Source of the DNA: Incurvaria masculella
Lineage: Eukaryota > Arthropoda > Insecta > Lepidoptera > Incurvariidae
DNA length: 64,000 bases
Reading direction: 5' to 3'
Assembly (NCBI GenBank): GCA_946894095.1
Contig: OX335655.1
Coordinates: 8,308,001 to 8,372,000, forward strand
Below the pieces are notes generated by a model. The model was not told the DNA's origin. It saw only the letters and a program-made list of their open reading frames with translations, and did not search any database. This document shows, piece after piece, positions 44,701 through 50,589 of this stretch. How positions within the stretch are numbered: the first letter of the stretch is position 1; every line of letters begins with the position of its first letter. The translations under genes were made by a program, and so were the position numbers.

Positions 44701-47017
44701 AGCCCGTCCGGGTTGGTACCATCGCATTGGATGAAAAGATGGTCGAAGCGGCAATGAAAAATTGTCCGTGTTTTCCATCCAGTTCAATGTAGCCGTGCTC
44801 ATAAAGGGAAGGTCCTGGCATGGCACCAAATTCCTTCGGGAATGTGGTGTATTGGGCTAATATCATAACGGTAGTTGTGTGGTATTAGCCATCCATGTCG
44901 GGGCGAAAAAAAAAAAAAAAAAAACAATTAAACAATCTAAATTAAGGGAACCCAATTTGGTGGACATTATTAAGACCAAAAAATTATTTATGTATTTTAA
45001 ATAGAATAAAGTTACGGGATAAAAAATAACTGCATCAAGGAGCACATTATCTTATTATAGACTAGTAAATAAAACATTACAAGACACTTCATCTACAATA
45101 AGTATTGCGTTTGGTTCCCAATTGGCTGCAATCGCTAAACAAACTCAGACATAAGATTAGGCAAACCAACAAAAGATTTAGAGAGGTACATTGGATTGGC
45201 TGACCTCATTGTAGAAAAAGTGGATTGTGTGACTGTTGAGCTTCAGGCTGAGCGTCTTGAGGAAGGAGATGTAGTAGGCCATGACCTCCTCGTCGGAGAA
45301 GTCAAACTTGTGCACGATTATAGAGTTCACATGGTTGTTGCTCAGCAGGTAATCTGAAAATAAACAGGCCCAGGTCATTCAATATATTTACGGATTCCGT
45401 TTAATTCAGTATATTTCCAAGAGCATGAGGGCCAAATGGTGACTAAAAACTGGTGTATACGGCTGAACCAAGAAATAAATTTTAACACTGCTCTAAACTT
45501 AAGACATTGTACAATCCTATCAATAAACTCCTTCGAAAATTAGATATAAAAGACATAGTGTAGAATATAAAATGAATAAAACTTAATCAAACCTGTATTA
45601 TTCAAATAAACCCAAAATGCAAAATTATATCATTCATAATGAAATAAAGATCTGATAAAAGCCATACAGGTTAATTGAACCAAGAAATGAACATAACAGC
45701 TTCGGCTGCTGCTTCATCGATCAAATGTAATAGGTACATACAGATAGGTATATGAACATACAGAGAGAGGTCTCGTTGCGAATGTTTTCGAACAGTATGT
45801 TGAGCGTTTGCAGAAGTTGAACACAGACGTAGGAGGCGCCTCCACTGCGCTGTCGCATAATCCGTAGGAAGTATGCCAGCATGTTTTTTTCCAGGAAGAA
45901 ACTGAAAACATATTACATTGCATATAAAAACATTTATTCATATGTACATAGGTAGAGAAACTGAACACAAAAGTAAAACATATTTGTTTTCTAAGTCTTC
46001 TAAGAAGGAATTTTTTTGATAAAAAGTTGATTCTGTCAAAGTTAAATTTAACATCAAAGTTTTCATTGAGCAGTAAGACTTTTCATGCATATCGACTTTG
46101 AACAAAAACAATTTAATGTTGCCACTATTATTTTAAAAATAATAATATAGCTGTGGTAATATTCAAGGCAATAAGCCATATTTACCAAATATGTTCACAA
46201 ATTTTGTTCAAAGCATATGTTTGTAGGTATATTGCAAAGATTATTAACCAAATTAATTCTTTTTCAGTTTACCGCTGCTTTTGAAATTAAAAAACTCACT
46301 CAAAAACTGAGGAGTCATTCTGGTCACCCCAAATGAGAATTTCCGCAATGCAGCGCAGAGACTCAACGAGTAGTCCACGGTTACTCTCCGAAACGGTGTT
46401 GTTGCGAGACAGTACAGTGTGCAGGTATTTCAGCTGAAATATTACAACATTTTTATTTGCTGTCACTAAGGTACACTCTTCAAGGTGTTTTGAAAGTCAT
46501 GGATAAAACTAAGTGACAAAGTCTACACAAAAAAATTGTATGCTCTCTAAAATAATATCTGACTTTACTGTATTTATTGTTTTAAAAAGTTTCACTATGA
46601 ATGGGCCTCATCAATTAACAAAGAGAACAAATAAAATTTAAGAATTTATAGGTTTTTTTATAAAAGATGCACTAAATGTCTGTAACACAAAGTACAAATT
46701 GCAAAAGTTTGTTTTCCAGTAGTATTACAATTTAATGATGTTTACAGAATTAATTTACAAACACATTTGACAATATTTTGGCAGATAGCCGGCACTACAA
46801 GAATTTGCTAGAGAGGAGGCAGCCATCCTCATTTAGGTTACACTGTTTAAGGCAAATATATAAAGTCGACCAAAAGTAGGCATTGAGAGGTGGAAGTGGA
46901 TAAACTGTCAAAATATTCTTATTAAGGAGTCAAACGTAGGATTTGAACCTGCTCTAAGGAGTGGGGCTTGCGCTGGCGGCCCCACGCAGCCCCCCACCAG
47001 CTGCGACTCCGCAACAT
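20594..47017 (-). CDS. ema: CLEC16A / Ema endosome-autophagy protein, 17 coding exons (full span)
   Basis: CLEC16A/Ema is a membrane-associated protein of endosomes and Golgi. In Drosophila it is needed for endosomal maturation and autophagosome growth and works with HOPS/class C Vps proteins. In mammals it acts in mitophagy with NRDP1 and USP8. Seventeen minus-strand exons join in frame to 3369 coding bases, about 1122 aa; human CLEC16A is about 1050. The FPL domain (about residues 45-200; exons 2-5) carries the near-invariant SNNHVNSIIVHKFDFSDEEV and MAYYISFLKTLSLKLN. Conserved landmarks follow in order: LVAEHLDHLHYINDIL, KIRLVTLELS, DDIFLDMFEDE, MDAAILLPPT, RRAIRSFFLI, KPETQLPL and RLGWGVAK. 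All joins use AG/GT. No stop or frameshift was found. Introns carry many SINEs, MITEs and LINE scraps, but no exon is hit. Despite the mammalian name, no functional lectin domain is seen. The exon model is inferred, not transcript-supported. Confidence 0.95.
20838..21150 (+). pseudogene. LINE ORF2 C-terminal remnant, antisense in ema intron 16
   Basis: Open frame MLNKHLHTLGITDSPLCRFC…EHILLQCNML has the CxxC…H…C arrangement typical of the C-terminal end of several non-LTR reverse transcriptases. FIDDIGWL and a CAACAACAA-type tail follow. The rest of the element is absent. A second remnant of the same type lies at 28660-28853. Confidence 0.8.
21151..21793. other. Intron 16 sequence, no feature recognised
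   Basis: AT-rich, only spurious open frames. Confidence 0.4.
21794..22028. repeat. MITE with TAAGGGCCGATTTT termini
   Basis: Left TAAGGGCCGATTTTACAATC; reverse complement of the right end TTAAGGGCTGATTTTTCAAT. About 235 bp, no ORF. Confidence 0.75.
22247..22427 (-). CDS. ema: ema coding exon 16
   Basis: Acceptor CTTCCAG, donor ACG|GTAATG. The phase-consistent frame reads RPRSEDIPLEDIRRRAAAAA and then a Pro/Ala tract. Extremely GC-rich, with (GCC)n coding repeats. The other frames are only Arg/Pro low complexity. 181 bp. Confidence 0.8.
22500..23800. other. Intron 15, 3' part: two hairpins, otherwise unassigned
   Basis: 23072-23085 and 23092-23105 form a perfect 14-bp hairpin (GGGTCTCTTCGAGT). 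23111-23124 and 23157-23170 form a perfect 14-bp inverted repeat (AAATTATTGACCTG) around a 32-nt spacer. A TA microsatellite lies near 23804-23827. No coding signal. Confidence 0.7.
23978..24002 (-). repeat. CCGGCCAAGTGCGAGTC-type repeat, terminal fragment
   Basis: AGTGCGAGTCCGACTCGCAC, abutting the T-run of the next SINE. Confidence 0.55.
24008..24344 (-). repeat. 5S-headed SINE (family F), 5S head mostly deleted
   Basis: T-run, full shared body, then CCACGCCCAGCCTCAACGG. It jumps to CGTCGCACCACCGGGCTACC and GAGGCTGAC, so the 5S core is lost while the outermost head is kept. Confidence 0.8.
24351..24497 (+). repeat. SINE body, forward
   Basis: CCTTACTTACTAGGCGGTAG, GGTTGGTACCATCGTATTG, ending AGCAATACAAGGAAGG. 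Faces the next copy in a tail-to-tail arrangement. Confidence 0.75.
24499..24740 (-). repeat. SINE body, reverse (family T type)
   Basis: T-run then TATGCGACCTGACATGG, CCCGAAGAAATTAGGTGCC and CCTACCACCTAGTAGGGC. The ATTCCCGAAG variant marks family T. Head missing. Confidence 0.8.
24741..24990 (-). repeat. Third SINE-like family with a tRNA-Leu-like head
   Basis: The minus strand from about 24986 reads GCCGGTGGCGAAATTGGTAG then ACGC. After an anticodon-like region comes GCTGGTTCGGGTCCAGCC, an A-box/B-box pair as in tRNA-Leu. GTATATTCGTAAAGTAGTT then follows into AT-rich sequence. A true tRNA is unlikely: acceptor ends do not pair convincingly. The downstream segment recurs near 1880. Confidence 0.6.
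25320..26955 (-). repeat. Tandem array of about 18 tRNA-like units derived from a SINE head
   Basis: Unit about 79 bp. On the minus strand each reads TAGCTCAGGGGCGCAGGG (A-box), a variable middle, GAGTTCAATCC or GGGTTCAATCC (B-box), CGTTCATGCACCACTT and a T-run of usually six. The A- to B-box distance (about 43 nt) equals that of tRNAs and of the family T SINE head. Units from 26322 to 26796 form a 158-bp dimer repeated three times. The last unit on the minus side runs on into SINE sequence (TTTCTGAGTTG … GAATGCGAGCTG, about 25272-25310), so the array grew from a SINE. It lies in ema intron 15, same strand as ema. A dispersed repeat interrupts it at 25559-25848. Transcription is not demonstrated. 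Confidence 0.85.
25559..25848 (+). repeat. CCGGCCAAGTGCGAGTC-type repeat inserted in the array
   Basis: Starts CCGGCCAAGTGCGAGTCGGA and ends TTACGGAACCCTAAAAA. It sits exactly at the A-run of one array unit, with CTAAAAA on both sides, consistent with insertion into that A-run. Contains (GACG)n near 25775-25795. Confidence 0.85.
26956..28086. other. Intron 15 middle, no feature recognised
   Basis: Single-copy-looking sequence with GTAGGTACCTAC-like simple motifs (27225-27330). No exon supported. Confidence 0.4.
28087..28636 (-). repeat. M1 MITE, complete copy with TTAA ends
   Basis: Begins TTAAGGTGGCCCATCCCG and ends GGGTTGTGCCACCTTAA. 550 bp. Internal sequence is the reverse complement of the copy at 31699-32249 throughout. 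TTAA at both ends suggests a piggyBac-type non-autonomous element. Confidence 0.85.
28660..28853 (+). pseudogene. LINE ORF2 C-terminal remnant, antisense in ema intron 15
   Basis: The frame from 28664 reads SPLCRGCMETTETAGHVLLE then C. After one in-frame stop comes VLDFWDEVGWLT. Same CxxC…H…C end as the remnant at 20838-21150. Confidence 0.75.
28937..29048 (-). CDS. ema: ema coding exon 15
   Basis: Acceptor ACGCAG, donor AAAG|GTATGG. Encodes a charged segment with VERRLRRPSGHLLKDG and IIVYKERTTSRE. I do not recognise conservation here. Support is the open frame, splice sites and phase match to exons 14 and 16. 112 bp. Confidence 0.75.
29049..29520. other. Intron 14, no feature recognised
   Basis: AT-rich sequence between ema exon 15 and the copia remnant. 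Confidence 0.4.
29521..29950 (+). pseudogene. Ty1/copia retrotransposon remnant: RNase H end of pol
   Basis: Frame 29521-29904 reads GMTSYSDSDYGSDVDTRKST, SGYMVMINGSAVTWSSQKQN, TSEAEYIAASFAVREIVWIK, the copia RNase H signature. It breaks by frameshift after YVDNH, and LCYVNTKSQIADISTKPV continues in another frame to about 29945. No integrase or reverse transcriptase remains. Confidence 0.9.
30031..30540 (+). repeat. Possible copia 3' LTR
   Basis: A purine-rich AACTGGGGG precedes TGCACTTG, the expected polypurine tract/LTR start. AATAAA occurs near 30494 and the stretch ends near CACAATTTAAC. A MITE (30277-30442) is inserted in it. No second LTR is present to confirm the borders. Confidence 0.45.
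30277..30442 (-). repeat. Short MITE, copy 2
   Basis: Reverse complement of the MITE at 9754-9918, including AACACGGCACTTTGTGTGGA and GGATCACTAAAGGTGACGTG. Confidence 0.75.
30651..30893 (+). repeat. CCGGCCAAGTGCGAGTC-type repeat
   Basis: CGGGCCAAGTGCGAGTCAGA … TACGGAACCCTAAAAATG, shortened in the middle. Confidence 0.8.
30894..31436. other. Intron 14, no feature recognised
   Basis: AT-rich, no repeat signature and no exon supported. Confidence 0.4.
31437..31626 (-). CDS. ema: ema coding exon 14
   Basis: Acceptor TTCGCAG, donor AAG|GTACCG. Starts GRTKSRQKKMQQIGRLLEV, equivalent to CLEC16A ARRMKMQRIAALL. It continues into a Gly/Ala-rich tract and RPLFTAGNRLPGYPAPRR. An M1 MITE begins only 73 bp upstream of the acceptor. 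190 bp. Confidence 0.88.
31699..32249 (+). repeat. M1 MITE, complete copy with TTAA ends
   Basis: TTAAGGTGGCCCAACCCG on the left, CGGGTTGGGTCACCTTAA on the right, 551 bp. It lies 73 bp upstream of the ema exon 14 acceptor. Short SINE-like text (31650-31690, CGGACACGGATGGCTAAAAA) fills the gap. Confidence 0.88.
32329..33007. repeat. MITE with about 200-bp terminal inverted repeats
   Basis: Left CATTAAGTTTGCAACATTTT … GTGAATTTGCAACAATTTC is mirrored by the right end, inverted, over about 200 bp (32329-32525 versus 32808-33007). TA flanks both ends. 679 bp, AT-rich loop, no ORF. Confidence 0.8.
33083..33232 (-). repeat. Degenerate SINE body
   Basis: GTAGGTGCCATGCAAG, ACATTGAACTGTATGGAAC, TCATTCAATCCGATGG in reverse orientation. 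Confidence 0.7.
33533..33688 (-). CDS. ema: ema coding exon 13
   Basis: Acceptor GTCCAG, donor AAG|GTCAGT. Encodes a segment with CLHLTIHKPRGG and KFKFDDHIRSMAAKQRLTK, aligning with CLEC16A NITIHKP … IFSDHIRCIIAKQRL. 156 bp, phase 0 at both ends. Confidence 0.93.
34054..34257 (-). repeat. Truncated SINE that cuts the duplicated exon
   Basis: TCTGGACATGGATGGCTAAT … CCCGGGCGGGATTAACC, the 3' half of a SINE body on the minus strand. Its truncated 5' end joins the exon 12 duplicate at 34258. Confidence 0.85.
34258..34311 (-). pseudogene. Decayed tandem duplicate of ema exon 12 (first third)
   Basis: On the minus strand it follows exon 12 after 18 bases that themselves run GT…GCAG. The first 43 bases match exon 12 at 30 positions. 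In exon 12 phase it reads NISDQISCDIIERD against NDSDLISCDIIQKD, with several differences synonymous. A CAG acceptor is retained. The copy ends at a SINE, so no donor or full exon exists. Confidence 0.75.
34330..34490 (-). CDS. ema: ema coding exon 12
   Basis: Acceptor TTGCAG, donor GAG|GTTTCT. Encodes NDSDLISCDIIQKDGTW, RFLAVDHIQIILVEPD and RLGWGVAKLVGSLQDLE. 161 bp, ends in phase 0. A decayed copy of its first third follows 18 bp downstream (34258-34311). Confidence 0.95.
34566..34632 (+). tRNA. tRNA-Thr-like pseudogene (TGT) or SINE head
   Basis: TGGTTAGAGCAGTGG, an anticodon-like TATGTAA loop flanked by GGA/TCC, GGTCGCAGGTTCAAATCCTG. It resembles tRNA-Thr, but the 5' acceptor and D-stem are degraded and position 33 is not T. 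A working tRNA is unlikely. Confidence 0.45.
34897..35080 (-). repeat. SINE body
   Basis: GTAGGTGCAATGCCTGGACC, GAATTGGATGGACAACAC, CTGGGCGGGATTAACCCTAT in reverse orientation. Confidence 0.75.
35529..35667 (-). CDS. ema: ema coding exon 11
   Basis: Acceptor GGTAG, donor A|GTACGT. Encodes VERARRAIRSFFLIRDLHLK, then LSGKPETQLPLANSNPF and VGDVLDL. 139 bp. Confidence 0.95.
35752..36160 (-). repeat. Full-length tRNA-headed SINE (family T)
   Basis: T-run at 35752, complete body, then head in reverse: GTGGTGCATGTCGGTATTGA (B-box region) and CGCGCCACTAGGCTACAAGC (A-box). Very similar to 44511-44924. Confidence 0.9.
36226..36524 (+). repeat. tRNA-headed SINE (family T), head shortened
   Basis: A-box CGTAGCCAAGTGGCGCGG retained but the B-box is lost. 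Body to GGTTGCATAAAAAAAT. Confidence 0.85.
36525..37165. other. Intron 10, no feature recognised
   Basis: No repeat signature recognised. Confidence 0.4.
37166..37292 (-). CDS. ema: ema coding exon 10
   Basis: Acceptor CTGTAG, donor GAG|GTACGT. Encodes RPLNVEWLCMDAAILLPPT then SGIELAKRLPSDE, matching CLEC16A closely. 127 bp, ends in phase 0. Confidence 0.95.
37293..38071. other. Intron 9, no gene recognised
   Basis: The 90-codon plus frame at 37690-37962 has no domain. The phrase ATCTACCAAATTAAATCAAA near 37996 resembles degenerate non-LTR 3' sequence. Confidence 0.4.
38072..38464 (+). repeat. Full-length 5S-headed SINE (family F), reference copy
   Basis: Starts TCAGCCTCGGTGGCCCAGTG. 38106-38162 matches the internal control region of 5S rRNA: GAAGTTAAGCAACG (A-box, 38118-38131) and TGGTCTTGGATGGGTGACC (C-box, 38144-38162). 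The body shared with family T follows: GGTTGGTACCATCGCATTGG, TTTTCCATCCAGTTCAATGT, GGTCCTGGCATGGCACC. Ends in an 18-base A-run. Confidence 0.93.
38518..38695 (-). repeat. Degenerate 5S-headed SINE
   Basis: GGCGGGATTAACCTTACCAC, TACGAACCACAGCCACC, CCCAGAGTTGCTATACG. It directly follows the full-length copy in opposite orientation. Confidence 0.7.
38817..39350 (-). repeat. M1 MITE lacking one terminus
   Basis: Aligns with the complete copies from CCCCATACAAACGGGG to GGGTTGGGCCACCTTAA. The opposite TTAAGGTGGCCC end is missing. Confidence 0.8.
39530..39665 (+). repeat. Non-LTR or Helitron-type 3' fragment
   Basis: TATATAGCCTATCCTGTGTC, AGTTTCATCGAATTCTGATG, AGAGTTATGTAGGAACATAC and (CATA)n: a phrase common in insect repeats. 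No ORF. Confidence 0.45.
39861..40065 (-). CDS. ema: ema coding exon 9
   Basis: Acceptor CCGCAG, donor GA|GTAAGT. Encodes KIRLVTLELSVRLLRVALEG, an Ala/Pro/Arg-rich insert, then NFYKCDDIFLDMFEDE. Very high GC and CpG across the insert. 205 bp. Confidence 0.93.
40248..40313 (+). repeat. SINE 3' tail fragment
   Basis: GTGTGGTATTAGCTATCCAT, GTCAAGTTCCATAAATAAAA. Confidence 0.65.
40624..40810. repeat. Small MITE with about 45-bp inverted repeats and a TTAGG-like core
   Basis: TCATAAAGTCCAAAAAGCAC on the left mirrors the right end (reverse complement TTCATAAAGTCCAAAAATCA). The core has GGTTAGGTTAGGATAGGTTA, a degenerate form of the insect telomere repeat. Confidence 0.75.
40909..41112 (-). CDS. 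ema: ema coding exon 8
   Basis: Acceptor CTTCAG, donor A|GTGAGT. A GC-rich Ala/Pro-rich segment precedes SYNALFVDKLMAIVNHSCRP, which aligns with the CLEC16A LAERLIRIMN region. 204 bp. Confidence 0.9.
41113..42219. other. ema intron 7, no feature recognised
   Basis: AT-rich intron without clear repeat signatures, one of the least invaded in the gene. Confidence 0.5.
42220..43277 (-). CDS. ema: ema coding exon 7 (long, 1058 bp)
   Basis: Acceptor TTCCAG, donor AG|GTGAGA. Starts with LNDLVAEHLDHLHYINDIL and ends with SDNDYKALFGLCLLFALINN, both conserved in CLEC16A. Between them (about residues 420-545) lies a Ser/Asp/Glu-rich, low-complexity linker, probably disordered and variable in length across species. 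It also carries a hydrophobic stretch (SLFLLSQVFLIITHGPIV) that matches a conserved apolar segment of the family. Confidence 0.95.
43709..43795 (-). CDS. ema: ema coding exon 6
   Basis: Acceptor TTGCAG, donor GA|GTGAGT. Encodes TAAPYFSNLVWFIGKHILEL then DSCVRNDAE. 87 bp. Confidence 0.95.
43961..44103 (-). CDS. ema: ema coding exon 5
   Basis: Acceptor TTGCAG, donor AG|GTCGGC. Encodes HTRDFPLYTEAIKFFNHPES then MVRIAVRTLTLNVYRV. 143 bp. A LINE 3' tail sits only about 35 bp upstream of its acceptor. Confidence 0.95.
44137..44240 (-). repeat. LINE/SINE 3' tail close to the exon 5 acceptor
   Basis: The minus strand reads AGTTGAGGAGAAGCTGCATC … GCAATAAATTTATTTGATTT with a (TTTGA)n tail ending about 35 bp upstream of ema exon 5. 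Confidence 0.65.
44511..44924 (+). repeat. Full-length tRNA-headed SINE (family T), reference copy
   Basis: A-box TAGCCTAGTGGC at 44519-44530, B-box GGTTCAATACC at 44562-44572, spacing as in tRNA. A CT-rich linker and GAATGCGAGCTGCTCCATGG follow, then the body shared with family F. Ends in a 19-base A-run. Lies in ema intron 4. Confidence 0.93.
45205..45353 (-). CDS. ema: ema coding exon 4
   Basis: Acceptor TTTCAG, donor GAG|GTCAGC. Encodes YYLLSNNHVNSIIVHKFDFS through IHFFYNE, the most conserved part of the FPL domain. 149 bp, ends in phase 0. Confidence 0.97.
45762..45901 (-). CDS. ema: ema coding exon 3
   Basis: Acceptor TTTTCAG, donor CT|GTATGT. Encodes DFFLEKNMLAYFLRIMRQRS and VCVQLLQTLNILFENI within the FPL domain. 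140 bp. Confidence 0.95.
46300..46433 (-). CDS. ema: ema coding exon 2
   Basis: Acceptor TTTCAG, donor GA|GTGAGT. Encodes LKYLHTVLSRNNTVSESNRG … ILIWGDQNDSSVF, closely matching CLEC16A at the start of the FPL domain. 134 bp. Confidence 0.95.
46949..47017 (-). CDS. ema: ema coding exon 1
   Basis: ATG at 47017-47015 starts MLRSRSWWGAAWGR…PHSLEQ. The RSRSW core and HSLEQ correspond to the CLEC16A N-terminus (RSRSW … HSLDH). 69 bp, phase 0. The donor CAG|GTTCAA is weak, so this is the least certain of the first exons. No promoter element stands out upstream. Confidence 0.8.
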
Positions 47018-48165
47018 TTGCTTTCACCAATTGTAACACTGGTCATAAACACAAAAAAAGCTGTTAGACACCAAAAATATAAATATAGTGGGTTTTGCGG
47101 ATAAATTAAGTTAGCAATGGGCAGGATCTGCTGAACCTTGTATATTTGACAATATAAATGAGCAGAAGAAGAGAACTGTTAATTTCTAGCGTAAAAAAAG
47201 GACTAATGAGATTTATGAAGACTTTTTATTTTGTATTATTTTAATGCTTTATTTTCTTCAAACAGATTAAATTTATTCAATAAGGGTTACAAACAAAATT
47301 ACAATATATAAAAAGTAAATTATCTATAAACTATCTTATGACTAGATTGCTCAAAAAGCAGACCTTTTGTTAAAATTACATTATATGTTTTTAAACACTG
47401 TGAAAAAATATCTTTTATCTAATTGTGTTGTCTCAATAAGATTTAAAGATTTTTTTCCATTTAAGCAGAAAATCCAGACAAAGCCCGCACAGAACACCCA
47501 CTAGCTGGACATGTAGGTGGGTAGAGGGCATTATAATCCGCGGACTAAACGAGGGTGCATCTTAGATGTCACTTGTGTACAGAGAGCACAGCGTTGGGGA
47601 CATTACGGAGCCCTGAGTGACTGGCCTGAGGTTACAAAAGCCACCTCCTCTCGACCCTGTAATCGAAAGTTTCTGTATCTAAGGGAGTCTTTTTGGATGA
47701 GAACAAGTCTGCCTTGAAGAAGCTGGTGCAGCTTGTAGATCAAGTTAATATTACAGACTTTGTAAAATCATCCCTATTTTTGTGTGGCCTGTGGCCTAGT
47801 GATTAATAATATAATTTCTGAAGTCTAAAACTACAGGTTCACGACTTTCTATTTATAATACAAAAATACAATATTTAATACAACTCTTTCCTTTGAACGC
47901 ATGGTACTTAGGCTAATAACATGTGTGTAGGTAAGGTATTAACCATCGATGACGTTTCTTAAAAATAGATTATTAAGATTATTTTACTTCCTTCAGGGTA
48001 ACAGTGTTAACTTAACCTGTCCAGTGAGTTAAATGTCACCTGGTGAGTTAATTTAGTAGCGTAACCCCTCAGGTCGGGGCTTACATTTAGAAATGTTATA
48101 ATGGTTTTTTTTTGACGGACAAGTTTAATTAATTTATTATATATAAAAATTAAGTGCCTACGCTA
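47018..48165. other. 5' flank of ema
   Basis: No CpG-dense block or clear TATA/initiator is visible. A SINE tail fragment lies at 47897-47965. An open stretch near 47680-47810 (GVFLDENKSALKKLVQLVDQ) looks protein-like but has stops on both sides and I do not recognise it. Confidence 0.4.
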
Positions 48166-48169
48166 TGTA

Positions 48170-48600
48170 TGAAAGCGAGACTTGGGTATGGCAGAAGAGG
48201 CTCGAATGTAGAACAAATGAAGTAGAAATGCGTTCCATGAGGAAAATCTAACGGACAAATTTCGAAACAACTGGGTTAGAGAACAATGTCAATTGAAAAA
48301 TGATGTTGTGAATAGAATCGAGAAAGAAGTGCTAAGACGGTTCGGGCATATGGAACGAATGGATGACAAAAAAAAAACCAAGCAGAAGTGAGTGGAAGTG
48401 TCGCGCCCGGGCGGCCTAGAAGAACATACTACGACCAAATCGATTTAATTATTCTTAAAGGTCTGGTTCGTAGCATCCGTAATCGTAGAGCATGTATGAA
48501 AAGATATATATCTGTATATGAAGTGAAAGAGGTGTGCTGTAATCGTACCGGATGGCGCTCTATCATGTCTGCCTGCGGGAAAACGGCGTGAAGGTGTGTA
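48170..48600 (+). pseudogene. RTE-like LINE ORF C-terminal remnant
   Basis: YESETWVWQKRLE, then in shifted frames NRIEKEVLRRFGHMERMDD, GRPRRTYYDQIDLIILKGLV and KEVCCNRTGWRSIMSACGK. This order is the C-terminal end of many insect RTE-type reverse transcriptases. Frameshifts and stops make it non-functional. Confidence 0.85.
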
Positions 48601-48960
48601 TGCATGTAAGTATAATAATTAACCCCTTGGCTTCCGTTCGGTCGATATCGACTGAGTTCGGCCAAAGCCCTGGCTTCCGTTCGGTCGATATCGACTGAGT
48701 CTATGCTCGCCGCGCGCAGCCGCGCTAGCATCGCGGGAATTATTTTTTAGTGGTTATTTTATTATTCGCATACATATGAGTGAGACAAAAGTAAAAAGCT
48801 GGATAAATTGCCTTTCCAACGATACCAAACGTCCACAGTTCCACCTCTCTGATCTATGGCAATATTTTTTTCTTTTTTGCCTTTCTGTGACTGTGTTCGG
48901 CTAAGAGTTGGCGCGATTTATTTCGAATAAAGTGATGAAATATAGTGCATATCCTTCGAA

Positions 48961-50281
48961 ATGTCTCGGTAAGTGATGTTATTTCTTATCATGCACAATG
49001 TAGGAAGCCATGAGAACTATAGCTTTGCTCCGAATTTTGATATTTATTGAACATTTTGTAGATTTAGTTCGGAGTGACCGGCGGTTCTTAGAGAGCAAAA
49101 TGCCGACATCAATTATCGCGTTTAGCGGGACTTTCGCGACATTCTGCTCATCTCAAAACCTAAGTTTTCTCTTTTCCTTGATGATTCCATTCAGTTTTGG
49201 CCTCTCAAAACTCTAACAAAACCATAATCTAGCTTGTAATTTTGATCAATATTTCCATATAAAAAAGGCGCGAATGAGCTTGCGCCGCCTGGTGGTAGCA
49301 ACGAGCAACGTTCTTATCAGGTGCGACTAGTGTATTCCAAGTTTCGATAATGTTATCGATAAAGTTGCGATAACTATTTTTGTTTGTTGGAATGCTGCGG
49401 ATTATGTCCCCTGCTGGGTTGATCAGATGTTGGCGCAGGCGCAAGAGGATAAGGCCGAGCCTGGACTGGAGGAGAAGGTTGAGGACAGTGAGGTATGTAT
49501 TGAATAAACATTTTTTTTTTCTTGGGTTGTTTGATCAATCAATTATTATTTTTTATTAAACTGGATATGGATAGCTAATACCACACCTAATTTCATGATA
49601 TTAGTCCAACACATCGCATTCCCGAAGGAAGGAGACCTACTGTATTACATGGGTTCCAATCCATAGATTATTGAAATCGAATATTTTTTTATTTGACCGG
49701 GCATGGATGGCCACACCACACTAATGTTTGATACGACATCATATTAGCCTAGCAACTACTATTATTAGCATTGGGAACTAAGTGCCATGCCAGGACCTCC
49801 CTTTTATTGCACAGTTACATTGAATTTGATAGAAAACCCGGTAAATTTTAATTACTACTTTGGCCATCGTTCACCAAAACGATGTTACCAACCTGCAGAT
49901 ATACAGATGTGATTGTGTGTCACTGGTGAGTCACCGGTAACTGATTCACAGGCGAATGAGAATCTTTTGAGTAGACTAGCTAGACGAGATGAACCCTACA
50001 ACCTAGTACGAAAGGAAAGGGACCTACTGTTTTTAGGTGGATTCCAAACCACGAACGACGAATCCCATAGTCGGATCTTACGACATGAAAGGGAACAAAT
50101 ATAGTGGGCCCCAATTGTAGTAGTTTTACGTACCGGAACCCACACAACATTATTTTGATGTTCTATGACATGTGTTTTTAGAATGTCATCGATTTGGCGG
50201 CGGGGATGGATCGAAGAGCGCTTAAGGATTGCACAAGATGGCGAGGTATTGAAGGCATTGAAGAATCTGCACGACAAGTGA
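48961..50281 (+). CDS. Candidate three-exon small ORF inside the piggyBac-like element
   Basis: ATG at 48961 with a donor after 8 bases (CG|GTAAGT). Then 49427-49492 (acceptor TTGATCAG, donor GAG|GTATGT) and 50182-50281 (acceptor TGTTTTTAG). Joined they give 57 residues ending in TGA, rich in Arg and Trp (WRRRKRIRPSLDWRRRL, then WRRGWIEERLRIAQDGEVLK). The alternative frame of exons 2-3 is also open. SINEs fill intron 2. Could be chance. Confidence 0.25.
49549..49663 (-). repeat. SINE with large internal deletion
   Basis: AACTGGATATGGATAGCTAA … CGCATTCCCGAAGGAAGGAG then ACCTACTGTATTACATGGG, so the central body is missing. Confidence 0.75.
49686..50060 (-). repeat. SINE interrupted by about 90 bp
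   Basis: T-run, GACCGGGCATGGATGG … AAAACGATGTTACCAACC, unrelated sequence about 49899-49988, then GAACCCTACAACCTAGTACG … TTCCAAACCACGAACGACG. Confidence 0.75.
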
Positions 50282-50589
50282 TAAAAATTACTTACTTATA
50301 AATCAAACAACTATTCATACTGCTCTTTTTTAATTTAATGCAAAAATCGCATTAAACGTTGTATTGATTTTCTAAAACATAAAAAAATGCAGTTTTTTTA
50401 AAAAATTAAATGGTAATGTGCTAATTTTATTATTCAATTTGCAGTGGTGTGCGCAATTAAAATAGCTGCCTGCATACATAGATTTCTCCCATTAGCACAA
50501 CTAAACAACAAAGTAGGCTAGTAGATAATGACTTAGGCATTAAGTTATACCTATTGTATTTTTTTTTATCGTGCAATAAATGTAATATT

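Noticed and set aside
47680..47810. Upstream exon (GVFLDENKSALKKLVQLVDQ)
   Set aside because: Looks protein-like but is bounded by stops without clear splice signals and could not be linked to ema or any family.
48388..48591. Short host gene
   Set aside because: GRPRRTYYDQID … RNRRACMKR is the C-terminal end of an RTE-like LINE; flanking frames are broken.
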